Source: Pseudomonas fluorescens (GTDB lineage Bacteria; Pseudomonadota; Gammaproteobacteria; Pseudomonadales; Pseudomonadaceae). From it: 64,000 nucleotides of DNA. The DNA is taken from contig NZ_JSAK01000002.1 in the NCBI RefSeq assembly GCF_000802965.1, positions 124,001 through 188,000 of the forward strand, given 5' to 3'. Made by a program: the position numbers and the translations under genes. The notes beneath the pieces were generated by a model that saw only the letters and a list, made by a program, of their open reading frames with translations, made no database searches and was not told where the DNA came from. This document shows, one piece after another, positions 7,791 to 16,475 of this stretch. Positions within the stretch are counted from its first letter, which is position 1, and every line of letters starts with the position of its first letter.

Positions 7791-9134
7791 ATGACAACGC
7801 CAACCGTGGACATTCGCCAGTGGATCGACTCACGCCCTATGACGCGCTATCAGTGGGGCATATTGTTCATGTGCTTCTGCATCGTCGCCCTGGACGGATT
7901 TGACGCTGCCATCATGGGGTTCATTGCCCCGGCCATCCTGCAGGAATGGGCCATTTCCAAAGCCGCATTTGGACCGATCATGGCATCTGCCATGGTGGGA
8001 CTTGCCGTCGGTGCATTGGTATCCGGGCCTTACTCGGATCGTATCGGTCGCCGTCGTGTACTGATCGCTTCAGTCGTGACATTCGGATTATTCAGCCTAT
8101 TGAGCGGGTTCGCGCAGACGCCAGTGCAACTCGCTACGCTGCGCTTCCTCACTGGTCTGGGACTCGGCGCGGCTATGCCCAACTGCACCACACTACTGTC
8201 AGAGTTCATTCCTGCACGCTTGCGTGGCACGCTGGTCACCCTAATGTTCATGGGGTTCGGACTTGGTTCGGCGATGGGCGGATTCGTATCTGCGTGGATG
8301 TTGCCACACTGGGGCTGGACCTCACTGTTGACCCTAGGCGGCGTGATGCCATTGGTTCTCGTGCCAGTGCTGTGGCGCTCACTGCCAGAATCTGTGGAAT
8401 TCATGGTCAGCAAGGGGGAGTCTTCAGAGCGCATTGCCCAGGCACTTCGTCCATTAGGCGCAGCGTTTGACGGTTCGACCCAATTCGTTCTCAACAGCCA
8501 CGCACCTGAGCAGGCCGTAAAGAAAGGTGTTGCAGCGCTGTTCGGGTCAGGATTTCTGCGCATTACTCTGAGCCTGTGGAGCACCTACTTCATGGGGCTT
8601 CTGGTGATCTATCTGCTCACAGGCTGGCTGCCTACGCTGATCAAAGAGGCAGGTTTGCCAATCGAGCGCGCGGCCATGATCACTGCGCTTTTTCAACTCG
8701 GTGGTCTGGCTGGCATTCTGCTGGTGGGATACGCCATGGACCGTGTCAACCCCAAAAAAATCATTGCCTCAGCCTATATCGGCGGTGCTGCGTGCGTTTT
8801 CACCATCGGCTTGATGGCCGTGGATAGCAGCTTGCTTGGGGTGTTCGTGTTGCTGGCAGGTTTCTGTATCAATGGAGCGCAGACCGGCCTGAACGCTTAT
8901 GCCCCGAGCCAGTATCCCACCGCATTCCGCGCAACTGGCGTGAGCTGGATGTTGGGGATGGGCCGGTTTGGCGGTATCGCAGGCTCGATGATCGGCGGTA
9001 CGCTGCTTAGTCTTGGTCTGTCGATGAACCTGATCTTTGCAGTCTTGGGCGTGCCGGCGATCCTCGCTGCGATCGCCCTGGCTTCAGGCCCCAAGCCAGC
9101 AACCACTCGCGCTGCCCTCTCGATGGAACATTGA
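7791..9134 (+). CDS. MFS aromatic acid:H+ symporter (AAHS family)
   Basis: The 447-residue protein has about 12 membrane segments. It has the AAHS signature in helix 1 (ALDGFDAAIMGFIAPAI) and the MFS loop 2-3 motif (SGPYSDRIGRRRV). AAHS carriers such as PcaK, VanK and GalT import hydroxylated or methoxylated benzoates with protons. It is the last gene of the four-gene operon with the Rieske oxygenase, reductase and porin, so it most likely imports their substrate or gallate. Its stop lies four bases from the end of a convergent LysR-type gene. Confidence 0.9.
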   Translation: MTTPTVDIRQWIDSRPMTRYQWGILFMCFCIVALDGFDAAIMGFIAPAILQEWAISKAAFGPIMASAMVGLAVGALVSGPYSDRIGRRRVLIASVVTFGLFSLLSGFAQTPVQLATLRFLTGLGLGAAMPNCTTLLSEFIPARLRGTLVTLMFMGFGLGSAMGGFVSAWMLPHWGWTSLLTLGGVMPLVLVPVLWRSLPESVEFMVSKGESSERIAQALRPLGAAFDGSTQFVLNSHAPEQAVKKGVAALFGSGFLRITLSLWSTYFMGLLVIYLLTGWLPTLIKEAGLPIERAAMITALFQLGGLAGILLVGYAMDRVNPKKIIASAYIGGAACVFTIGLMAVDSSLLGVFVLLAGFCINGAQTGLNAYAPSQYPTAFRATGVSWMLGMGRFGGIAGSMIGGTLLSLGLSMNLIFAVLGVPAILAAIALASGPKPATTRAALSMEH

Positions 9135-9138
9135 TCGC

Positions 9139-10404
9139 TCACGGGATCTTCGCCGCTACCGCGCGTATCGATGCGATCAGCGCGGCAGCCGGCGGCGTAT
9201 GCAGGCATTGACGTCGGGTCATCAGGCCAATCGCTCTTCTGGTCTGCTCAAGCCTGACATTAAGGGCGACAACCTCACCGCTCGCGATATCAGTCTCGAA
9301 CTGATGGCTCGACACGATTGCCAGCATATCCGTACGTGCGAGAAGTCCTCGAATGATCGCCATATCACCCGATTCAACTGCCGGCGTTGGCACTGGCAAA
9401 CCGACTTCTCGAAAGCACCGATCAATCAATAACCGCGCCGGGCTCATGGCTCTGGGCATTATCCATTGCTGATCGATCAATGATTCGAGATTGGATGAGT
9501 GCCCTATGAACGGATGACCTGATCTGACGAGCACAATTAAGTTTTCTTCAATCAGCGTCTCGCTGACCAGATCATTGCTGCCGCCCAGGCGCAACGCACC
9601 TAGTACAAAGTCCAGATCCCCGGACCGCAGGTCTGACTGAAGCTGCTCGAAACTGCCTTCTGACGTTTTTACCTGCACATGAGGATGTTGTGCCAACAGG
9701 TCGGCGATGGCTTCTGGAACGATGCGTGTACGACTTAATGGCAGCGCGCCGATACGAACCATGCCGCGAACCTCTCCTGCCAATGCTGCAAGATCCGGCT
9801 GTATATGTGTCAGTTCGTTCAACGCACGGCGGATCGCGGGCAGTATTGCCAGCGCGATATCGGTCGGATGTACCCCTCTGGAGCGACGCTCGAACAGCAC
9901 CTTATTGGTGCCCGCCTCCAGCGCTTTGACCATGCTGCTGACAGCAGGCTGTGAGATGTCCATCGCTTTCGCAACCCGCCCCATGTTCTTCAGTCTACAT
10001 AGCTCCACAAATGCCGACAGACGTCTGACATTGAGCAGGTACAACTGCTCGTGAACAGTCACTGGAGGTTGGTCAAGCATTGCCGGCAATACGGCGAGCT
10101 CCGCCAGTATTCGCCTAGCCCGGATTAACACGCACCTCCCCTCGACGGTGAGGGTGAATTTGTCGGGAGTGCGTTCGATCAAGCGCACTCCCAACTGCCG
10201 TTCGAGCTCACGGATGCCGTCATGGACGACAGACGCTGCCCGCAGCATTTTTTTTGCGGCGCTGGCCAACGTCCCGTAGTCGGCGACGCGGACAAGAGTG
10301 CGCAGATGCAAAAGGCTAGGCGGATCCGAGAGATCAGGTTTATGCATGAGCAACCGAGTTGGAGCAGTAGGTACAGGAGTATTTGAAAACCGGTTGCCTG
10401 CCAT
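9139..10404 (-). CDS. LysR-type regulator with two tandem HTH domains
   Basis: At 421 residues it is about 110 longer than ordinary LysR proteins. It carries two successive LysR-type HTH regions. The first is about residues 30-95 (LRTLVRVADYGTLASAAKKM, with ERQLGVRLIERTP). The second is about 125-190 (LSAFVELCRLKNMGRVAKAM, with SQPAVSSMVKALE and LFERRSRGVHPT). A periplasmic-binding-protein-like effector domain follows. The same layout is seen in the galB-divergent regulator at 15220. It converges on the Rieske-porin-transporter operon and probably regulates it. The start is uncertain: ATG 10347 would remove 19 residues, and neither candidate has a clear ribosome binding site. Confidence 0.85.
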   Translation of the reverse strand: MAGNRFSNTPVPTAPTRLLMHKPDLSDPPSLLHLRTLVRVADYGTLASAAKKMLRAASVVHDGIRELERQLGVRLIERTPDKFTLTVEGRCVLIRARRILAELAVLPAMLDQPPVTVHEQLYLLNVRRLSAFVELCRLKNMGRVAKAMDISQPAVSSMVKALEAGTNKVLFERRSRGVHPTDIALAILPAIRRALNELTHIQPDLAALAGEVRGMVRIGALPLSRTRIVPEAIADLLAQHPHVQVKTSEGSFEQLQSDLRSGDLDFVLGALRLGGSNDLVSETLIEENLIVLVRSGHPFIGHSSNLESLIDQQWIMPRAMSPARLLIDRCFREVGLPVPTPAVESGDMAIIRGLLARTDMLAIVSSHQFETDIASGEVVALNVRLEQTRRAIGLMTRRQCLHTPPAAALIASIRAVAAKIP

Positions 10405-10449
10405 TTACACGAGGGCGATGGCAGGCCTACCTGCATGAGCAAACTGATT

Positions 10450-10907
10450 CTAGAACAGTATCAGCGTGTTCAGACCTAATACCAGTGCAGAACCTCGATC
10501 GGAACCACTGGGGTGGATGATCCACTGCAGATTCGGCCGCAGGTTTACGCCGGGCATTGGCGACCAATTGTAGAAAGCCTCGGTCTCATACTAGCCGTTG
10601 AAAACCCTTACCGGGGGCATCGGGATTCATTTCGTTGTAGTCGCGTTGGTACGCAGCAAAGCGAGGATTTCCGTGAGTTGCTCCGATACACAAACCGACG
10701 AAATCAGAGGGTCGATCGAACACGCCTTTGTATTGGATCGTGAAGGTCATCTGATGATCCATGTAGGACGTGTCCTTATCGGCGACGGCGACGTTGAAAG
10801 TTGCACTGAGTCCTTTTTCAGCCGTGCCTGGTCAGTTGCTGCTGCGCGGTGAAGTAAACGCCGTACCGCCCGCTGCGATGGAGAGGTTCGCCGCCCTGAC
10901 TCCAGAA
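10450..10907 (-). pseudogene. OprB-type carbohydrate porin remnant
   Basis: Three frame segments read in order give the C-terminal third of a carbohydrate-selective porin. They are GGEPLHRSGRYGVYFTAQQQ, then KGLSATFNVAVADKD through YKGVFDRP and GATHGNPRFAAYQRDYN, then YETEAFYNWSPMPGVNLRPN through HPSGSDRGSALVLGLNTLIL ending in F and a stop. Frameshifts lie near 10820 and near 10590. OprB-family porins pass sugars through the outer membrane. The rest of the gene is missing, and its left side is joined to an HTH gene fragment. It cannot make a working porin. Confidence 0.65.
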
Positions 10908-11118
10908 GCGCTTCTTTTTTGTTTTTCTGCTGAACACTGATCAGGCCATCAGCAAGCAGTTTTTTAACTACGTTGTTGATGGTGCCTTTCGACAGCGAGG
11001 TCTTGCGAGCCAGGTTAGCCTGGGAGCAGGCACCTTGAATGCGCAGAACTGCGAGCACTAATTCCACGCTCCCCGTTCGTGAAACAGGACTGGGATCTGA
11101 GGCGGAATCGTCGTTCAT
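10747..11118 (-). pseudogene. truncated winged-HTH regulator fused to porin debris
   Basis: The first 65 or so residues form a clear winged HTH (ELVLAVLRIQGACSQANLAR, then SLSKGTINNVVKKLLADGLI) resembling the N-terminus of ROK- or MarR-like regulators. From about residue 68 the frame runs through the OprB remnant in a non-native frame, giving basic nonsense (SGRRTSPSQRAVRRLLHRAA) to the stop at 10747. The regulator therefore lost its C-terminal domain at a deletion junction near 10907. A short DNA-binding peptide could still be made, but a functional regulator is unlikely. Confidence 0.55.
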
Positions 11119-11181
11119 TCACAGGCTCATTCAGAAATTGGGGCGCGACTTATAGTAGGGATGACGAATGAGCGAAACAAC

Positions 11182-11202
11182 GGGCGGCAATGCGAACCGC
11201 CC
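11182..11202 (-). terminator. probable terminator after fdhA
   Basis: GGGCGG and CCGCCC pair across a nine-base loop about 28 bases past the fdhA stop. On the minus strand the stem is followed by GTTGTTT, a weak T-run. Confidence 0.5.
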
Positions 11203-11229
11203 GCTAATGAAGCTTTCAGGCGGTGAAGG

Positions 11230-12429
11230 TTACGCCGCGCTGAACAGCTTGTGGGGGTCGATCACGAATTTCTTCGGAACGCCGGCATCGAACTCACCGT
11301 AGCCGCGTGGTGCGTCGTCCAGGCTGATGACCTGCACGCCCACCACTTCGGCGATATTGATGCGGTCCCACATGATGGCTTGCATCAGGGCACGGTTGTA
11401 CTTCATCACCGGCGTCTGGCCGGTGTGGAAGCTGTGGGACTTGGCCCAGCCCAGGCCGAAGCGGATGCTCAGACTCCCAAGCTTGGCAGCAGCGTCGACA
11501 GCGCCCGGATCTTCGGTCACGTACAGTCCGGGAATACCGATCTTGCCAGCCACCCGCACCACTCCCATCAGCGAGTTGAGCACGGTGGCCGGCGCTTCGG
11601 CTTGGGCGCCAGCATGACCGTGCCCCCGGGCCTCGAAACCGACCGCGTCGACGGCGCAATCAACTTCCGGCTCGCCCAGCAGCGCAGCGATGTGCTCGTG
11701 CAACGGAGTGTCTTTCGACAGATCGGCGATTTCAAAGCCCTGTGCTTTGGCATGCGCCAGGCGTACGGGATTGACGTCCCCTACGATGACCACCGCGGCG
11801 CCTAGCAGACGTGCCGAAGCGGCTGCAGCCAGACCGACAGGGCCCGCACCGGCGATATAAACAGAACTGCCAGGTCCGACTCCGGCAGTTACCGCTCCGT
11901 GATAACCGGTTGGCAGAATATCGGAAAGACAGGTCAGGTCGCGAATCTTGGCCATGGCCTTGTCGCGATCCGGCAGTTTGAGCAGGTTGAAGTCCGCATA
12001 TGGCACTAGCACGTACTCGGCCTGGCCACCGGTCCAGTCGCCCATGTCGACATAGCCGTAGGCACCACCGGCGCGGGCCGGGTTAACGGTCAGGCAGACG
12101 CCAGTGTGCTGCTCCTTGCAGGACCGGCAGCGACCGCAAGCAACGTTGAACGGAACAGAGACCAGATCACCAATCTTAAGGCTTTCAACGTCGCGGCCTT
12201 TTTCGATCACTTCACCGGTGATCTCATGACCCAGCACCAGGCCGACCTGAGCCGTGGTGCGGCCACGGACCATGTGCTGATCGGAGCCACAGATGTTGGT
12301 GGATACCACACGCAGAATCACACCATGCTCGATCTTGCGACCGCGCGGATCCTGCATTTTCGGATAGTCGATTTTCTGTACCTCGACCTTTCCCGAGCCA
12401 AGATAGACCACACCACGATTACCGGACAT
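11230..12429 (-). CDS. fdhA: glutathione-independent formaldehyde dehydrogenase
   Basis: The 399-residue zinc-dependent medium-chain dehydrogenase matches P. putida FdhA in length and pattern. It shows catalytic zinc ligands (STNICGSDQH and GHEITGEV), the structural zinc cysteines (CGRCRSCKEQHTGVC) and the NAD-binding GAGPVG loop. It oxidises formaldehyde to formate with tightly bound NAD+ and without glutathione. It lies 133 bases downstream of galD on the same strand, with GAGGT before its ATG. In a locus with a VanAB-type O-demethylase, its likely job is to remove the formaldehyde released from methoxyl groups. Confidence 0.95.
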   Translation of the reverse strand: MSGNRGVVYLGSGKVEVQKIDYPKMQDPRGRKIEHGVILRVVSTNICGSDQHMVRGRTTAQVGLVLGHEITGEVIEKGRDVESLKIGDLVSVPFNVACGRCRSCKEQHTGVCLTVNPARAGGAYGYVDMGDWTGGQAEYVLVPYADFNLLKLPDRDKAMAKIRDLTCLSDILPTGYHGAVTAGVGPGSSVYIAGAGPVGLAAAASARLLGAAVVIVGDVNPVRLAHAKAQGFEIADLSKDTPLHEHIAALLGEPEVDCAVDAVGFEARGHGHAGAQAEAPATVLNSLMGVVRVAGKIGIPGLYVTEDPGAVDAAAKLGSLSIRFGLGWAKSHSFHTGQTPVMKYNRALMQAIMWDRINIAEVVGVQVISLDDAPRGYGEFDAGVPKKFVIDPHKLFSAA

Positions 12430-12562
12430 TTTTTACCTCACTGGTTTGTTTTATTCGCTCAATGACGCATAACTTTTTCGGCGATGCGCCGTATCGCTCT
12501 GGTCGCTTTCCGCTGAAAATCCTGAATGACAGGCACGACCGCCCCACAAGGTGGCGTAAACG

Positions 12563-13636
12563 TCAGATACTGTGCGGGCTTTGGATGCACACCATCCCGT
12601 CGAAGAGCAACCGAGCGGTTCGTAGAAGTCCACAGCCAACGATCGATCCCTGGCTGAGCTGCATTTCTACAGTGAACTCACCGGTCGGGTGCTCAACGGA
12701 CAGCTCCAGCAAGTCCGAGGACGGGATGCGAGCCAAAGGCTGCGCGACTGATCCGTGGATCAGGCATGCTGTCGCAACGCTCACGGCTCCAAATACGCCA
12801 ATTGAGGCGTGGCAGGTATGCGGGATAAAAGTGCGGCTATTGATGGAACCGTCTAAGGCAGGCGCAGAGATCAGGCTCATTTTGGGCACAGTCCGGTGTG
12901 TGACATCACCCAGATTCATCCTCGGACCGGCCTGCAGGCGAATGGATTCCAAGCGACGTCTCAGCTCAACGTTGTTGTTGAGCTCGTCTCGGGACTCCTG
13001 GCCACTGAGCCCAAAGTCCTCGGCCCGAAGCAAAACGACCGGCATGCCGTTATCGATGCAGGTCACCTCGACCCCGTCGAAACGGTCCAGCACGTTGCTC
13101 GTTGGCAGCAGCGAACCACAGCTGGATCCGGCGATATCATCAAACCGTACAATCACAGGCGCCGAGCTACCTGGCACACCATCAATCTGTGCATCACCGT
13201 CATAGCTAACCACGCCATCCGGTGTCTGCACCAAGGCAGTCGCCGTCTGACCTGTGTTCTCCATATAGATGCGCACAGATGTGACACCTGCTTGCACGGG
13301 GATCAGCTTACGTTCAAGCGCAAATGGCCCCACTCCAGCCAGAATGTTGCCGCAGTTCTGACCGTAATCCACCCGAGGCTCGTCAACCACCACCTGCGCG
13401 AACAGATAGTCCACATCGATACCCGGACGCGAGGAAGCGCGAATAATTGCGACTTTGCTCGTCAACGAAACGGCTCCGCCGATCCCATCGATTTGCCTAG
13501 CGTCGGGGGAGCCCATCGCCGCCAGGAGAACGCGGTCACGCGACACAGGATCATCAGGCAGGTCGTCTGCCAGGAAGTAGGCGCCTTTCGACGTTCCGCC
13601 GCGCATCATCATGCATGGAATACGGGTCTGCGGCAT
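12563..13636 (-). CDS. galD: 4-oxalomesaconate tautomerase
   Basis: The 357-residue protein belongs to the PrpF/GalD family, which has a diaminopimelate-epimerase-like fold. It has the family start (MPQTRIPCMMMRGGTSKGAY), and the central DYGQNCGNILAGVGPFA and late FIPHTCHASIGVFGAVSVA segments fit family positions. GalD interconverts keto and enol forms of 4-oxalomesaconate, the product of gallate ring cleavage. ATG 13636 is preferred because GGAGG lies seven bases upstream. A GTG at 13642 overlaps the galC stop. It is the third gene of galB-galC-galD. Confidence 0.93.
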   Translation of the reverse strand: MPQTRIPCMMMRGGTSKGAYFLADDLPDDPVSRDRVLLAAMGSPDARQIDGIGGAVSLTSKVAIIRASSRPGIDVDYLFAQVVVDEPRVDYGQNCGNILAGVGPFALERKLIPVQAGVTSVRIYMENTGQTATALVQTPDGVVSYDGDAQIDGVPGSSAPVIVRFDDIAGSSCGSLLPTSNVLDRFDGVEVTCIDNGMPVVLLRAEDFGLSGQESRDELNNNVELRRRLESIRLQAGPRMNLGDVTHRTVPKMSLISAPALDGSINSRTFIPHTCHASIGVFGAVSVATACLIHGSVAQPLARIPSSDLLELSVEHPTGEFTVEMQLSQGSIVGCGLLRTARLLFDGMVCIQSPHSI

Positions 13637-13638
13637 GC

Positions 13639-14352
13639 TCACCCCTCCAACTCGTCGAGACTGTCGTAGTACTTCAGGCCCTTCTCCACCAAACGCTCAC
13701 GCATGCTGTAGATATCCAGCCCCAACTCGCCGGAGGCCAGGCGAAGACGTTTCTGCTCTTCGAGATCGGCACGCTTGCGGCTCGCGTCTACCACGCCAAG
13801 CAGCTCTGCACGACGCACAATGACGACTCCGTCATCATCCGCCAGCACCACGTCTCCCGGGTTAACCAACTGCCCGGCGCAGATGATCGGAATATTGACC
13901 GAGCCCAGGGTTTCCTTGATGGTGCCTTGCGCGTGAACAGCACGCGACCAGACAGCAAAGCCCATTTCGCGCAGCGTATGAGTATCGCGAACACCGGCGT
14001 CCAGTATCAGGCCATGAACGCCGCGTGCCTTGAGGGACGTAGCCAGCAGATCACCAAAAAAACCGTCGGTGCAAAGCGAACTCGGCGCGACCACAAGGAT
14101 GTCGCCAGGTTGGCATTGCTCAACCGCCACATGAAACATCCAGTTGTCGCCCGGTGCGACTAGCACGGTCACCGCTGAACCGCTGAGTGCGAAATCCTGC
14201 TGGATCGGTCGAATGGAAGATGCGAGCAGGCCTTTTCGTCCTTGCGCTTCATGCACAGTAGCTACGCCGTACTGCTTAAGCTCGGCGATGAGTTCTGCAT
14301 CTCCTCGCAGAATGTTTCGAACGACAACTCCATTTCTACCGATGAGGCTCAT
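13639..14352 (-). CDS. galC: 4-carboxy-4-hydroxy-2-oxoadipate aldolase
   Basis: The 237-residue RraA-like aldolase (type II, divalent-metal dependent) splits 4-carboxy-4-hydroxy-2-oxoadipate into pyruvate and oxaloacetate, the last step of gallate breakdown. Visible family marks are [16 protein letters not shown] near the start, [13 protein letters not shown] and [10 protein letters not shown] in the active-site region, and [16 protein letters not shown]. Its ATG overlaps the stop of galB (ATGA), and its stop lies two bases before the galD start, so the three are tightly coupled. A longer upstream frame inside galB is discarded. Confidence 0.94.
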   Translation of the reverse strand: MSLIGRNGVVVRNILRGDAELIAELKQYGVATVHEAQGRKGLLASSIRPIQQDFALSGSAVTVLVAPGDNWMFHVAVEQCQPGDILVVAPSSLCTDGFFGDLLATSLKARGVHGLILDAGVRDTHTLREMGFAVWSRAVHAQGTIKETLGSVNIPIICAGQLVNPGDVVLADDDGVVIVRRAELLGVVDASRKRADLEEQKRLRLASGELGLDIYSMRERLVEKGLKYYDSLDELEG

Positions 14353-15089
14353 CCCAGGTTCTCCGTCACGCGTGGAAAGATACTTTGGTAGCCTTCCCCG
14401 TACACAATGTTCTTCTTCGACGTAATCCCGATGTTTCGCTTGGCCTGCACACCACGCTGCAGCGCTACACGTGTGTAGTATTCCCAGAGGTGCTCCTGGC
14501 CGGCCATGCACTGAATGGCGGCGTACTTCTTGTCCCAGACCTCGGTGATGTCCAGCAACACATCCGGCTTCCACTCGCATTGCTCGGGCTGATGGGGCTC
14601 GAAACTATAGACTGGTGGCGCGCCGACGATCTTCTCACCGGGCTTATAGCCCTCTGCCTGAGCGATGATGCGAGCTTCTTGGGTCAAATGGATCGCCAGC
14701 GGGTGATCGTAGTTGTAAGGGTCTTTTAGTGAGTGGCTGAGGACGAACTCCGGCTGCACCCGTCGGAAGACGTCGGCAAGGCGGAAAAGCGTTTCCTTGT
14801 CGGCACGCATCGGATAGTCGCCGATGTCGAAGAACTCAACGGTGGCACCAATAATGTCGGCAGCCGCTTGGGCTTCTTCGCGGCGTGCAGCCTTGACCTT
14901 GGACTCGGTCATTTCGGCGCCCTTGCGCCACAACTTGGCGGACTCTCCACGCTCGCCGAACGACAGGCAGACGATATGGACGCCATACCCCTGAGCCGCA
15001 TGCAATGCGATGGCGCCGCCGGCGCGCCAGACGAAATCGGCAGAGTGAGCGCTGACTACCAATGCGTTTTTTGCTAGGGTGCTGTTCAT
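14349..15089 (-). CDS. galB: 4-oxalomesaconate hydratase (PIG-L/LmbE-like)
   Basis: The 246-residue protein belongs to the PIG-L/LmbE-like metal-dependent fold. It starts [20 protein letters not shown], in which AHSAD occupies the position of the usual AHPDD metal motif, and has [20 protein letters not shown] for the later His ligands. GalB hydrates 4-oxalomesaconate to 4-carboxy-4-hydroxy-2-oxoadipate. AGGAG lies seven bases before ATG 15089, which fixes the start. It is the first gene of galBCD and is divergent from a tandem-HTH LysR regulator 130 bases away. Confidence 0.94.
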   Translation of the reverse strand: MNSTLAKNALVVSAHSADFVWRAGGAIALHAAQGYGVHIVCLSFGERGESAKLWRKGAEMTESKVKAARREEAQAAADIIGATVEFFDIGDYPMRADKETLFRLADVFRRVQPEFVLSHSLKDPYNYDHPLAIHLTQEARIIAQAEGYKPGEKIVGAPPVYSFEPHQPEQCEWKPDVLLDITEVWDKKYAAIQCMAGQEHLWEYYTRVALQRGVQAKRNIGITSKKNIVYGEGYQSIFPRVTENLG

Positions 15090-15146
15090 GCAAAGACTCC
15101 TGCTTGACGTTGGAGCGATGCTGTCATGCGTGATCCCGCCGGAATA

Positions 15147-15169
15147 ATACCTAGAGCTAAGGCTGGTAT
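15147..15169. promoter_or_regulatory. inverted repeat in the galB/galR intergenic region
   Basis: ATACC and GGTAT are separated by 13 bases in the 130-base divergent promoter region of galB and the LysR-type gene. This fits the dyad placement expected of a LysR-type binding site. It is close to candidate -10 sequences for both directions (TATACT rightwards, TATTAT leftwards). Confidence 0.4.
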
Positions 15170-15219
15170 ACTTTTTGTTTATCGAGCCACGCCAACGGCT
15201 CGTATTCAGGGAAATGTTC

Positions 15220-16422
15220 ATGGAAGCACGCGCATTGCCAGCACTCATGCATATCCGCGCTTTTGTGCGTGTGGCCGAGCAAGGAAGCATTTCCAGAGCC
15301 TGCGAAGTATTACTGCGGGCGCAATCCGTGATCACTCGCTCGCTTCATGAGCTTGAAGATCGCCTGGGTGCTCCGCTGTTCGAGCGCCGCCCAAGCGGCA
15401 TGCTCATGACTCCTCACGGCAAGGCCATTTTGCCTCGCGCCCAGAGAATCCTTGCTGAGCTTGACTCCATTCCAGCTCTCTTGGGGCGCACCGGGCACGA
15501 GCCTGTATACCTGCTGCAAAGCAAGCGTCTGGAGATTTTCGTCAAGCTGTGTGAGACCCACCATATGCAGACAGTTGCGAAAGCATTCGGTCTGACTCAA
15601 CCCGCTATAAGTGCGGCGTTGAAAGTGCTGGAAAGCGGAGTAGGAAGAGCACTGTTCGAACGCTCCAGCCGAGGACTGCAGCCGACTCAGGCGAGCCAGG
15701 AAATCCTCTACCCGATTCGTCGGGCTTTGAATGATTTACGACGCCTGGATGCAGATGTCGCGGCCATCACTGGTGCGGTGCAGGGATCTGTAATGGTGGG
15801 AGCACTGCCACTCGGGCGTACGCGCATCCTGCCGCAGGCAATCATCAAGGTGCTCGCAAGACATCCCGGCATACGTGTTGCAACTAATGAAAGCCCCTTC
15901 AGTATGCTGGCAACTGAACTGCGTGCCGGGGATATCGACTTTGTGTTCGGAGCGCTTCGGGACAGCGACTACGCAACAGACCTTCAGAGTGAAGAGCTAG
16001 TCACTGAGGAAATGGTGGTCCTGGTTCGCAAAGGACACCCGTTGATGTCAGCTTTCGAGGGTATGGAAGATTTCGACGGGGCAAATTGGATTTTTCCCAG
16101 AGCCGACACACCAGCCCGGGTGTTGCTAGATACGCATTTCAGAGCGTTTGGATTCCCCTCACCAGTGCCTGTCGTAGAGACAGGTGATTTGGCGATTATC
16201 CGTGGCTTGCTGCTGCACTCTGACATGTTGGCTGTCGTGTCGGCGCACCAACTGGAACATGAGATTGCCAGCGGCGAATTACAAATTTTGCCACTTGGGC
16301 TAGAAGACACGTCACGCCCGATTGGTCTGATCTACCGAACCAACAGTTTGCCCTCACCGGCGGCTATCGCGGTGATGGAAGCCATCCGGTCAATCACGAA
16401 AAAGCCCCGTGAAAGGTGCTAG
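15220..16422 (+). CDS. galR: LysR-type regulator of gallate genes, tandem HTH
   Basis: The 400-residue protein again shows two LysR-type HTH regions. The first (IRAFVRVAEQGSISRACEVL, LEDRLGAPLFERRPSG) lies at about residues 10-70. The second (LEIFVKLCETHHMQTVAKAF, LTQPAISAALKVLE, LFERSSRGLQPT) lies at about 95-160. A normal effector-binding domain (GSVMVGALPLGRTRILPQAI) follows. It is divergent from galBCD and convergent with galA, which suits the regulator of gallate catabolism. AGGGA seven bases before ATG 15220 supports this start over the longer frame from 15175. It is clearly related to the regulator at 9139. Confidence 0.85.
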   Translation: MEARALPALMHIRAFVRVAEQGSISRACEVLLRAQSVITRSLHELEDRLGAPLFERRPSGMLMTPHGKAILPRAQRILAELDSIPALLGRTGHEPVYLLQSKRLEIFVKLCETHHMQTVAKAFGLTQPAISAALKVLESGVGRALFERSSRGLQPTQASQEILYPIRRALNDLRRLDADVAAITGAVQGSVMVGALPLGRTRILPQAIIKVLARHPGIRVATNESPFSMLATELRAGDIDFVFGALRDSDYATDLQSEELVTEEMVVLVRKGHPLMSAFEGMEDFDGANWIFPRADTPARVLLDTHFRAFGFPSPVPVVETGDLAIIRGLLLHSDMLAVVSAHQLEHEIASGELQILPLGLEDTSRPIGLIYRTNSLPSPAAIAVMEAIRSITKKPRERC

Positions 16423-16475
16423 CACGATCGTGGCGTGCTGGCCCCCTTCACGGCTTCAACTTCAAAGTGCGAGCA

